Below, piece after piece: positions 25,486 to 33,063 of a DNA stretch of 64,000 nt (its first letter is position 1; each line of letters starts with the position of its first letter). Source of the DNA: Clostridium amylolyticum. Lineage in GTDB: Bacteria; Bacillota; Clostridia; Clostridiales; Clostridiaceae. The position numbers and the translations under genes are program-made. The stretch lies in the NCBI RefSeq assembly GCF_900142075.1, contig NZ_FQZO01000006.1, forward strand, positions 186,001 through 250,000, given 5' to 3'. The notes beneath the pieces are model-generated. The model did not search any database, had not been told where the DNA came from, and saw only the letters and a list, made by a program, of their open reading frames with translations.

Positions 25486-26100
25486 ATGAAATTATTATTT
25501 TTTGATACAGAAACTACTGGTATAAAGCCGGGAAGCATATGCCAGTTAAGCTACATTGTCGTAGATTCTTCTGTAAAACCACAACAAACCATAGGTAAGA
25601 ACTATTTCTTCACCGTAGAACATATGGAACCAGAGGCTGAGGCAGTGCACGGCTTTTCTTTAGAAAAACTATACGAATTAAGCAACGGTGAATATTTCGA
25701 AGATAGATTTGAAGATTTTATTAAAGATTTTTACCAGGCAGATGTGGTTATAGGTCATAATGTAAGCTTTGATATTAAATTTTTAAAACATGAGTTAGAG
25801 GGTATAGGAGAGCTTTTCGAACCTAAAAGACTGTTTTGTACTATGTCCTATTATAAAAACATTTGCAAAATTCTAAATCCTAGAGGAGATTTTAAAAACC
25901 CTAGATTAGAAGAGGTAATAAAACATCTAAACATTCAAAAGAGTGATATTGAGAATACAGCTTCCAGATTATTTGAAGCTATGGGCAATTATCATGATGC
26001 ACGCTTTGATACGGCTGCAACTTACTTAGTAGTTACTGAAGGCATTAAAAAAGGTGCTATTCCAAAAGGATATTTTAGTAAGCTTTGTGGAATACTTTAA
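25486..26100 (+). CDS. DnaQ-like 3'-5' exonuclease
   Basis: This 204-residue DEDDh exonuclease has ExoI FFDTETTGI (residues 5-13), ExoII VIGHNVSFDIKFLKHEL near 89-103 and the ExoIII block YHDARFDTAATYLV near 167-180, with His and Asp in place. Similar stand-alone proteins are annotated as DNA polymerase III epsilon-like; they may proofread or trim nucleic acid ends. It begins 25 bases after arginase behind AGGAGG, so the two may be co-transcribed, with no obvious functional link. Confidence 0.85.
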   Translation: MKLLFFDTETTGIKPGSICQLSYIVVDSSVKPQQTIGKNYFFTVEHMEPEAEAVHGFSLEKLYELSNGEYFEDRFEDFIKDFYQADVVIGHNVSFDIKFLKHELEGIGELFEPKRLFCTMSYYKNICKILNPRGDFKNPRLEEVIKHLNIQKSDIENTASRLFEAMGNYHDARFDTAATYLVVTEGIKKGAIPKGYFSKLCGIL

Positions 26101-26170
26101 TTAGAATTAATATTAATATAAAGTACTTAATAACTTTATACAAATTTAACTTGTTTTTTAAGTATACAAC

Positions 26171-26198
26171 TTGAAATTTTTTCATGTGATGATATAAT
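26171..26198 (+). promoter_or_regulatory. Rubredoxin promoter
   Basis: TTGAAA (26171-26176) and a perfect TATAAT (26193-26198) are separated by 16 bases, about 65 bases ahead of the rubredoxin start. Confidence 0.7.
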
Positions 26199-26263
26199 AT
26201 TTATATCTAATAGAAATTGTTATTTAATAAACATGTAATTACAACTATAAGGAGGAACTAAAA

Positions 26264-26425
26264 ATGAAAAGTTATATATGTGATGTATGCGGTTATGTTT
26301 ATGATCCAGCAGTAGGTGACGAGGATAATGGAGTAGCTCCAGGAACTTCTTTTGAAGCTATACCAGAAGATTGGGTTTGCCCACTATGCGGTGTTGGTAA
26401 AGATCAATTTTCACCTGTAGAATAG
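26264..26425 (+). CDS. Rubredoxin
   Basis: This 53-residue electron carrier has the two Fe-binding knuckles CDVCGYVYD (Cys6, Cys9) and CPLCGVGKD (Cys39, Cys42), with the usual PEDWVCP. A single iron is held by the four cysteines. In clostridia it transfers electrons to oxygen- and peroxide-detoxifying proteins. AAGGAGG lies before ATG 26264. The gene has its own promoter and terminator, and the length is typical. Confidence 0.97.
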   Translation: MKSYICDVCGYVYDPAVGDEDNGVAPGTSFEAIPEDWVCPLCGVGKDQFSPVE

Positions 26426-26437
26426 TTTAAAAAGCAT

Positions 26438-26466
26438 AAGGCTCTAATTAGAGCCTTATTTTTTTA
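26438..26466. terminator. Rubredoxin terminator, shared with pflA
   Basis: TAAGGCTCT/AGAGCCTTA with an AATT centre is followed by TTTTTTTATTT; pflA converges on it from the other side. Confidence 0.88.
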
Positions 26467-27177
26467 TTTAATTAAACTATAAAGATGTTCTTCAAGTTTC
26501 TTATTTTTATCTTTATCCATTGCTGGGACTCCATCTAATGCATACTTCTTTCCTAAGGCTTCATACTTTGAAACCCCCAGTAAATGATAAGGAAGCAGCT
26601 CAACCTTCGTCACATTATCTAATTTGTTAATAAAGTCAGCTAAAGACTCTATATATTCTATATTATCATTCACTCCAGGAATTATTACCTGCCTTATCCA
26701 CATCTTATTTTTATGTTTTTGAATCTCATTTAAAAACCTTAGACTTTCATGGATTTTATTTCTTGTTATCTCTTTATATCCTTCAGGCTTCACATGCTTA
26801 ACATCAAAGATCACCAGGTCTGTATACTTTAAGATTTCATCATATCTTCCTAGCCCACAACCTGCAGTATCAATGGCGGTGTGAATACCATTAACTTTGC
26901 AAAGCCTTAGCATTTCTATTAAAAAATCTGGCTGAAGCAACGGCTCTCCTCCTGAAAAGGTCACGCCTCCACCTGAAGCTTTAAAATAAGTCTTGTATCT
27001 TAAAATATTTTTAATTAATTCTTCTGAAGATATACTATTTCCTTCATTAACTCCCCAAGTATCAGGGTTGTGGCAAAAGGAACATCTTAAGGAACAACCT
27101 TGAAAAAATACAATTAGCCTAACTCCTGGTCCATCTACTAGTCCCATGGTTTCTATAGAGTGAATTTTACCTATCAC
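26464..27177 (-). CDS. pflA: Pyruvate formate-lyase activating enzyme
   Basis: This 237-residue radical-SAM enzyme installs the glycyl radical on PflB. It carries the 4Fe-4S motif CSLRCSFC (Cys28, Cys32, Cys35), VDGPGVR at 14-20, SGGEPLLQPDF near residue 78 and DTAG near 101. It lies directly downstream of pflB with a 54-base gap holding a weak GGGAG/CTCCC hairpin, which may lower its expression relative to pflB. Its oxygen-sensitive chemistry fits an anaerobe. Confidence 0.95.
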   Translation of the reverse strand: MIGKIHSIETMGLVDGPGVRLIVFFQGCSLRCSFCHNPDTWGVNEGNSISSEELIKNILRYKTYFKASGGGVTFSGGEPLLQPDFLIEMLRLCKVNGIHTAIDTAGCGLGRYDEILKYTDLVIFDVKHVKPEGYKEITRNKIHESLRFLNEIQKHKNKMWIRQVIIPGVNDNIEYIESLADFINKLDNVTKVELLPYHLLGVSKYEALGKKYALDGVPAMDKDKNKKLEEHLYSLIK

Positions 27178-27231
27178 AATAACACCTTCTTATATAGAAA
27201 AGGGAGATATTACCTCCCCCTTCTCAAAATT

Positions 27232-29460
27232 TTATAAGCTATTATGGAATGTTCTGCTAATAACTTCTAATTGTTGTTCTCTAGATAATCTGTTAAACAT
27301 AACAGCATATCCTGAAACTCTGATAGTAAGCTGAGGATACTTTTCTGGATGATCCATAGCATCTAGCAGCGTTTCTCTATTTAATACATTAACGTTTAAA
27401 TGGTGAGCTCCTTGGTTAAAATAGCCGTCCATTATGGATGCTAGATTATTAATTCTAGTATCCTCTTCTTTTCCTAAGGCTTGAGGCACTATAGAGAAAG
27501 TGTTGGATACTCCATCTTCACAAACATTAGCATAAGGTATTTTAGCTACTGAATTAAGTGAAGCTAAGGCTCCCATTGTATCTCTTCCGTGCATTGGATT
27601 TGCTCCTGGGGCAAAAGGCACTCCAGCCTTTCTTCCGTCTGGGGTAGCTCCAGTTTTCTTACCATATACTACATTGGATGTAATAGTTAATATGGATAAT
27701 GTATGTTTTGCATTTCTATATAAAGGATGTTTTTTAAGCTCTGAGGAGAACTTATTAACTACTTCCACCGCTATATCATCCACTCTGTCATCATCATTAC
27801 CATACTTAGGGAAGTCCCCTTGAATTTCAAAATCCACCGCTATGCCAGCTTCATTTCTTATGGGTTTTACCTTTGCATATTTTATGGCGCTTAATGAATC
27901 TGCTACTACGGATAACCCTGCAGCTCCAAAAGCCATAAGCCTTTGTACCTCAGTGTCATGAAGTGCCATTTGTCCTGCTTCATAAGCATATTTATCATGC
28001 ATATAATGTATTACATTCATGGTATCTACATATAACTTGGCCACTTTTTCTAAAACCTTATAGAAGCTTTCTTTTACCTTTTGGTAATCTAAAACCTCAT
28101 CCACCATAGGCTCTATTCCACTTAATACTAACTTGCCTTTCTTCTCATCCACCCCACCATTGATGGAATATAATAAAGCTTTACCTAAGTTGCATCTAGC
28201 TCCGAAATATTGCATTTGTTTTCCTACAGTCATTGCAGAAACACAACAAGCAATAGCATAATCATCGCCATATATGGGTCTCATTATCTCATCATTTTCA
28301 TACTGAATAGAATCAGTAAGTATGGACATTTCAGCACAAAACTTTTTAAAGTTCTCTGGAAGGTTATCTGACCATAGTACTGTCATATTGGGTTCTGGTG
28401 CTGGTCCTAAATTAATCAATGTATGGAGATATCTATAGGAGTTCTTAGTTACTAAAGGCCTTCCATTAATACTTACCCCTGCCAAAGACTCTGTTACCCA
28501 TGTAGGGTCTCCTGCAAACAAATCATCATACTCTGGGGTTCTAAGATGCCTTACAATTCTTAATTTAATAATAAATTGATCTATTAATTCTTGAGCCTCT
28601 ATCTCGGTTATTAAACCTGCTTTTAAGTCTCTTTCTATATAAATATCTAAGAAGGTACTAGTTCTTCCTAAAGACATAGCTGCTCCATTGTTTTCTTTCA
28701 CTCCAGAAAGATAAGCCAAGTACAAGAATTGAACCGCTTCCTTAGCATTTTCAGCTGGCTTTGATATGTCTATACCATATTTCATTGCCATAGATTTCAT
28801 TTCCTCTAAGGCTCTTATTTGCTCATTAACTTCTTCTCTCTTTCTTATTAGTTCATCTAACATGTCACCTTTTAATTGTTCTAGGTCTTCTTTCTTTTTA
28901 TTTAAAAGAAAATCTATTCCATAAAGAGGTACCCTTCTATAATCCCCAATAATTCTTCCTCTGCCATAAGCATCTGGTAAGCCTGTTAGCAACCCTGCAG
29001 ACCTTGCTCTTCTAGTATCTTCGGTATAAGCATGAAATACCCCCTCATTATGGCTCTTTCTGTATTTAGGGAAGTATGTTTCTATGTCTTCATTCATTTT
29101 GTAATTATAAGCTTCTAAGGATTGCTGAACCATTCTCCAACCCCCATAAGGATTTACAATCCTTTTTAAAGGTGCATCTGTTTGAAGTCCAACTATAACT
29201 TCATTTTCTTTATCAATATATCCAGCATCATAATTATCTATTCCAGATATTTTGTTTACCTCTATATCTAAAACGCCTTTTTCTCTTTCCTGTTCTAAAA
29301 GGCTCAATATCTTATCCCAAACCTTGTTTGTTCTATCTGTTGCCCCTTGAAGAAAACTCTTATCTCCCTCATAAGGTGTATAGTTTTTCTGAATAAAGTT
29401 TCTTACATCCACTTCTTGCTGCCAAGATCCTGGAGTAAACTCATGCCATTGTTTAAACAT
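27232..29460 (-). CDS. pflB: Formate C-acetyltransferase (pyruvate formate-lyase)
   Basis: This 742-residue glycyl-radical enzyme converts pyruvate and CoA to acetyl-CoA and formate. It has the adjacent catalytic cysteines in AIACCVSAMTVGKQ (about residues 407-408) and the glycyl-radical loop RVSGYAVMF close to the C-terminus (Gly about 717). ATG 29458-29460 follows AAGGAGGCGG; the longer frame to 29529 extends over the promoter. It forms an operon with pflA behind a TTACAT-17-TATAAT promoter and an unusual leader palindrome. Confidence 0.97.
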   Translation of the reverse strand: MFKQWHEFTPGSWQQEVDVRNFIQKNYTPYEGDKSFLQGATDRTNKVWDKILSLLEQEREKGVLDIEVNKISGIDNYDAGYIDKENEVIVGLQTDAPLKRIVNPYGGWRMVQQSLEAYNYKMNEDIETYFPKYRKSHNEGVFHAYTEDTRRARSAGLLTGLPDAYGRGRIIGDYRRVPLYGIDFLLNKKKEDLEQLKGDMLDELIRKREEVNEQIRALEEMKSMAMKYGIDISKPAENAKEAVQFLYLAYLSGVKENNGAAMSLGRTSTFLDIYIERDLKAGLITEIEAQELIDQFIIKLRIVRHLRTPEYDDLFAGDPTWVTESLAGVSINGRPLVTKNSYRYLHTLINLGPAPEPNMTVLWSDNLPENFKKFCAEMSILTDSIQYENDEIMRPIYGDDYAIACCVSAMTVGKQMQYFGARCNLGKALLYSINGGVDEKKGKLVLSGIEPMVDEVLDYQKVKESFYKVLEKVAKLYVDTMNVIHYMHDKYAYEAGQMALHDTEVQRLMAFGAAGLSVVADSLSAIKYAKVKPIRNEAGIAVDFEIQGDFPKYGNDDDRVDDIAVEVVNKFSSELKKHPLYRNAKHTLSILTITSNVVYGKKTGATPDGRKAGVPFAPGANPMHGRDTMGALASLNSVAKIPYANVCEDGVSNTFSIVPQALGKEEDTRINNLASIMDGYFNQGAHHLNVNVLNRETLLDAMDHPEKYPQLTIRVSGYAVMFNRLSREQQLEVISRTFHNSL

Positions 29461-29482
29461 ATTATTCCGCCTCCTTTGTAAT

Positions 29483-29505
29483 AAGGTGATACTTAAGTAT
29501 ACCTT
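29483..29505 (-). promoter_or_regulatory. Near-perfect palindrome in the pflB leader
   Basis: AAGGT, then ATACTTAAGTAT, then ACCTT form a palindrome with one extra base in one arm, located between the -10 box and the ribosome binding site. Its position over or just after the transcription start fits a repressor operator; the regulator is unknown. Confidence 0.55.
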
Positions 29506-29511
29506 GTAAAT

Positions 29512-29540
29512 ATTATATCCTAATATCACTAATTATGTAA
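29512..29540 (-). promoter_or_regulatory. pflB promoter
   Basis: On the minus strand, TTACAT (29535-29540) and TATAAT (29512-29517) are separated by 17 bases. Confidence 0.72.
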
Positions 29541-29565
29541 TAGCCTTTATCTATTTATTCACAAA

Positions 29566-29590
29566 AAAATAAGCCGTTAATACGGCTTAA
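29566..29590 (-). terminator. Terminator of the serine-hydrolase homologue
   Basis: On the minus strand AAGCCGT/ACGGCTT around TTAA overlaps the stop codon and is followed by ATTTTTTTG. Confidence 0.85.
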
Positions 29591-30366
29591 CTCCAATAAT
29601 TAGTTATATTATCCCACATCATCTTACCTGCTTTTGCTATGGTTACTATACCATAAACGCTGTTTGGAATCTCATTACTCATAACAGAAAAAGCAAAAGT
29701 ACCCTTTTCAATGTTTATAAACATAGTGTCATTTTCCACTGCTTTTTTGTCTCCTGTTTTATTAGATATATTGCTCTTTAAGTCATCCGGGATATATAAT
29801 GCACTCTTGTTTTTAAGTTGCTGTCTCTTTAAAATATCAATAAGCATATCGCTTAATTCTTGGTTTAAATATTTCTTTTCAAATAATATCTTCCAGCACT
29901 TACACAAATCATAACTAGTGGTGATATTCTCATCATTATTGTCATCATATATTTCATCAGAAGTTCTTCTATTAAGCACTGTGTTTTTAAGTCCCATCTC
30001 TCTGATACTTTCATTAATTTTCTCTTTACCCACTAGATTAATTATTTTATTAGAAGCGGTGTTATCACTTTGAATAAGCATAGCTACCATAAGTTCATAT
30101 AGGGTGTATTCTCTTTCTAAAAATTCGTGTAAAATACCCGTACCATAAACCTTATCTTCTTGACCTATTAAAATTTTATCATTAAGATTAAAGTTTAAGT
30201 TTTCTACCTCTTTTAAAAGGGCTATGGCTATAGGAAGTTTCATACATCCTGCTGCAGTCATTTTAACGTTTTCATTATATCCATATACAAATCCGCTATT
30301 AAGGTCTTCAAAATAGAAACTATAATTTCCAATTCTTGATTCAAAATATTTTTTAATCTCTTTCAT
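29587..30366 (-). CDS. Class A beta-lactamase-like protein lacking the catalytic serine
   Basis: This 259-residue protein has the serine beta-lactamase/penicillin-binding fold without a signal peptide. SDN (residues 100-102) and KTG (203-205) are intact, but the first motif SxxK reads GCMK (Gly40, Cys41, Lys43), so the nucleophile is missing. The gene is otherwise well formed, with AGGAGG-like sequence upstream and its own terminator. It might be a non-catalytic binding protein, or Cys41 might have taken over; neither is proven. Cytoplasmic members of this family are common in clostridia and their substrates are unknown. Confidence 0.78.
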   Translation of the reverse strand: MKEIKKYFESRIGNYSFYFEDLNSGFVYGYNENVKMTAAGCMKLPIAIALLKEVENLNFNLNDKILIGQEDKVYGTGILHEFLEREYTLYELMVAMLIQSDNTASNKIINLVGKEKINESIREMGLKNTVLNRRTSDEIYDDNNDENITTSYDLCKCWKILFEKKYLNQELSDMLIDILKRQQLKNKSALYIPDDLKSNISNKTGDKKAVENDTMFINIEKGTFAFSVMSNEIPNSVYGIVTIAKAGKMMWDNITNYWS

Positions 30367-30421
30367 AATATCCTCCAGACTAAATAATCTATTGCTAATT
30401 ATAGCATATATGAAAAGAAAA

Positions 30422-30458
30422 TTAAAGAATTAAGGCATCAGATTTCTCTGATGCCTCT
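30422..30458 (-). terminator. Terminator of pfkA
   Basis: On the minus strand AGGCATCAGA pairs with TCTGATGCCT, followed by TAATTCTTTAATTTTC. Confidence 0.82.
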
Positions 30459-30461
30459 TTA

Positions 30462-31559
30462 TTATTCTCCAAAAGAAATCCCAATCTTTTTAGCCATGGA
30501 AACTAATTCTCCATTTGGATCAACATTCTTATCTTTTCCGATTACATCTTCAAGACTTACATAAGATATGTCATCGCCTTTTAAACATACCATATTTCCA
30601 AACTTACCTTCATTAATAAGCTCTGCAGCAGCAACGCCATATCTTGTAGAAAGGATTCTGTCATAAGTAGAGGTAGTTCCTCCTCTTTGTACGTGTCCTA
30701 ATATTGTAGCTCTTATTTCATGTCCTTCAATTATGTCTTCAAGATCATTAGCTAGCTTATTTCCAATTCCACCTAATCTTATTGGGTCTGGACTGTCTTT
30801 TACAATCTTACTTACTACTACTTCTCCATCTTTAGCTTTAGCTCCTTCAGCTACAACAATTATGCTAAATGGTCTTCCTGCATCTTGTCTTTGGTGAATT
30901 TTTTCTGCTATCTTATTGATATCATAAGGTACTTCTGGAATCAAAATAACATCTGCAGAACCAGCTATGCCTGAATGAAGAGCTATCCATCCAGCGTTTC
31001 TTCCCATAACCTCACAGATCATAATTCTATGATGAGATTCTGCTGTTGTATGTAATCTATCTAAGGCTTCAGTAGCTATATCAATAGCAGTGTTAAATCC
31101 AAAAGTAACATCTGTAGCAGCTAAATCGTTGTCTATGGTTTTTGGAACTCCAATTACATTAACACCTTTTCTTGAAAAGTCCCTAGCACTGGTTAATGTA
31201 CCGTCTCCACCAATAACAACTAAAGCATCTATGCCTGCTTTTTTCATGTTTTCTATAGCTACATCAGATACATCTTTCTTTACCATTTTACCATCTTCTT
31301 CAACTTGGTAATCAAAAAGATTATCCTTGTTAGAACTGTAAAGTATAGTTCCACCTCTATGAAGAATACCTGATACAGTATCAAGAGTTAAAGGGATGTA
31401 GTCATTGTTATATAGGCCTCTGTATCCATATCTATAACCAACAACTTCATATCCATATTGTAGAATTGCAGTTCTTGTTACGGCTCTTATTACTGCATTT
31501 AATCCTGGACAATCCCCGCCACCTGTAAGCAAAGCTATCCTTTTTATTTTTTGTGTCAT
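30462..31559 (-). CDS. pfkA: 6-phosphofructokinase (group III type)
   Basis: This 365-residue enzyme phosphorylates fructose 6-phosphate. It has GGGDCPGLNAVIRA (residues 12-25), IGGDGTLTSA, PKTIDNDLAATD and EVMGRNAGWIALHSG. Gly in GGDGT is the residue of ATP-dependent enzymes, while Lys in PKTIDND is the residue usual in pyrophosphate-dependent ones. This Gly/Lys pair is known from group III actinobacterial ATP enzymes, so ATP is the likely donor but this is not certain. ATG 31557-31559 follows AGAGGGGG; the longer frame to 31622 has no support. Confidence 0.9.
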   Translation of the reverse strand: MTQKIKRIALLTGGGDCPGLNAVIRAVTRTAILQYGYEVVGYRYGYRGLYNNDYIPLTLDTVSGILHRGGTILYSSNKDNLFDYQVEEDGKMVKKDVSDVAIENMKKAGIDALVVIGGDGTLTSARDFSRKGVNVIGVPKTIDNDLAATDVTFGFNTAIDIATEALDRLHTTAESHHRIMICEVMGRNAGWIALHSGIAGSADVILIPEVPYDINKIAEKIHQRQDAGRPFSIIVVAEGAKAKDGEVVVSKIVKDSPDPIRLGGIGNKLANDLEDIIEGHEIRATILGHVQRGGTTSTYDRILSTRYGVAAAELINEGKFGNMVCLKGDDISYVSLEDVIGKDKNVDPNGELVSMAKKIGISFGE

Positions 31560-31907
31560 ATTTTTTCCCCCTCTACCTATAATGTTTTTAATTATACAAC
31601 AATTGTTTTTAAAAATAAACAAAATACACTAATATCTTACTGTATTTTAATTATGTTATGTACTTTTTTATGTACTTTTGTTGTTAAAATTGTGATATTG
31701 TACAAATTTAATGTTTTATCATGTAAACATTTCATTATGTATAATAACATATACAAAATACATTTAAAAGTACATTTTTATTATTTGTAACTTTCTGCAG
31801 TTTTAATCAGTGATTTTTTAACATTTTACACAATGGCAGCCATATGAGTTATGAGTTGTTATTTAAAAAATAATAACTCATAACTCATATGGCTGCCATT
31901 GTCTTGT
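31560..31907. other. 348-base intergenic region: pfkA promoter region and palindrome
   Basis: No gene was found. On the minus strand a TATAAT lies about 30 bases before the pfkA ribosome binding site (about 31594-31599). Two tandem TTATGTACTTTT copies (about 31654-31680) and further GTACATTTTA-like sequences lie upstream. A 71-base palindrome (31831-31901) follows uppP. Confidence 0.6.
31831..31901. repeat. 71-bp palindrome after uppP
   Basis: CAATGGCAGCCATATGAGTT, followed by ATGAGTT, is repeated as an exact 27-base inverted copy at the other end, with an AT-only centre of about 14 bases. The inner ATGAGTT unit is tandem. It lies seven bases after the uppP stop codon, so it may act as its terminator, but the T tract is in the loop rather than after the stem. 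Confidence 0.85.
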
Positions 31908-32747
31908 CTACATTATAACTTTAGTAAATGCAAGAATTCCTAATATTATTCCCATGAAAATACGATATAAAGCAAATACTCGCATAGGATGCTTTTTAAG
32001 GAAATTCATAAAAGCATCTACTACTATTAAAGCTACTAAAAAAGCTACAATAAAACCTATAATCAAAGCGGTTACTTGAGTTTTGCTTATGTTGGAATAT
32101 GCATCATACTTAATAAGTTTAAGAGCTGAAGCTCCTACCATGGTAGGAATGGCTAAGAAGAAGGAAAATTCTGCTGCTGCAGTATTATTTAAACCTGCTA
32201 TCCAGCCGCCCATAATAGTGGAAGCGGATCTAGACATTCCTGGCCACATGGCAATGCACTGAAATAGTCCTATTTTTATAGCTTGTTTATAATTAACCTT
32301 ATCTATAGAAGTTGTAACTTTTTTTCTTCTGCTTTTTCTTCTAAAATTATTTTCTATTATGATAAGTAAAATACCACCAACTATAAAGCCTATAGTTACC
32401 GTCTTAGAATTAAATAGATGATTTTCTATAAAGTCATCTAATAAAAATCCAATTACCGCAGCAGGTAAAAAAGCTACCAATATAGTGGTCCAAAACTTTA
32501 AACCATAAGGCTCTAATTTAAAGAAAGATATTAAGCTATCTTTAAACCTATGCCAGTACAAAACAACTATTGCTAATATAGCACCTAACTGAATAACAAT
32601 CTCAAACATGATGGTAAACTTACCATCATTAAAATTAATTAAATCCCCCACCAAAATCATATGTCCTGAAGATGAAATTGGAAGAAATTCTGTTATTCCT
32701 TCAACTATGGAAATAATTATAGCCTTAAAAATAAAAACAAAGTCCAT
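31908..32747 (-). CDS. uppP: Undecaprenyl-diphosphatase
   Basis: This 279-residue membrane enzyme dephosphorylates undecaprenyl pyrophosphate to recycle the lipid carrier of wall synthesis; its overexpression gives bacitracin resistance. It has the two signatures EGITEFLPISSSGH (about residues 17-30) and PGMSRSASTIMGGW near 168, with about eight membrane helices. ATG 32745-32747 is chosen because it gives the family's normal length and an AAAGG lies upstream; the longer frame to 32813 adds an implausible charged leader. Confidence 0.94.
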   Translation of the reverse strand: MDFVFIFKAIIISIVEGITEFLPISSSGHMILVGDLINFNDGKFTIMFEIVIQLGAILAIVVLYWHRFKDSLISFFKLEPYGLKFWTTILVAFLPAAVIGFLLDDFIENHLFNSKTVTIGFIVGGILLIIIENNFRRKSRRKKVTTSIDKVNYKQAIKIGLFQCIAMWPGMSRSASTIMGGWIAGLNNTAAAEFSFFLAIPTMVGASALKLIKYDAYSNISKTQVTALIIGFIVAFLVALIVVDAFMNFLKKHPMRVFALYRIFMGIILGILAFTKVIM

Positions 32748-33063
32748 CCTACTACCAACCTTTCTTTGCCACTGTACTATCTTATTATAAAATTCCCCTA
32801 GAAACTTGTCCACTTATGTATACGTAATTTATAAATAAAAATGCATTATTTAATTTAGAATGTAGAATGAAGGAAAAAACTCCTAACGGAGTTTCTTTGA
32901 ATATATATTGTATTTGTGCCAAACAAAAAACTCCCTCAGGAGTTTCTTTGCCTGCACCACTTCCCCGAAACTCCTCCAGGAGTCTAATCTTTTTTAATTA
33001 TGTTGTAAGTTTTTCTGGTTCTTTCTCAGAAAAACTATCCTTCATTTTAAATTCTAAATTATC
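32748..33063. other. 316-base intergenic region, mostly repeat
   Basis: No gene was found. From 32851 to 33062 it consists of a copy of the modular AT-rich hairpin repeat; the rest is short AT-rich sequence upstream of uppP. Confidence 0.7.
32851..33062. repeat. Modular hairpin repeat, AT-rich family, copy 2 (rearranged)
   Basis: It begins TTAATTTAGAATGTAGAATG and ends CCTTCATTTTAAATTCTAAA. Inside are three variants of the AAACTCC/GGAGTTT hairpin (about 32878-32896, 32927-32944 and 32969-32982) and the AGTTTTTC/GAAAAACT hairpin. The GCCCAAAGGC hairpin of copies 1 and 3 is missing. Confidence 0.78.
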
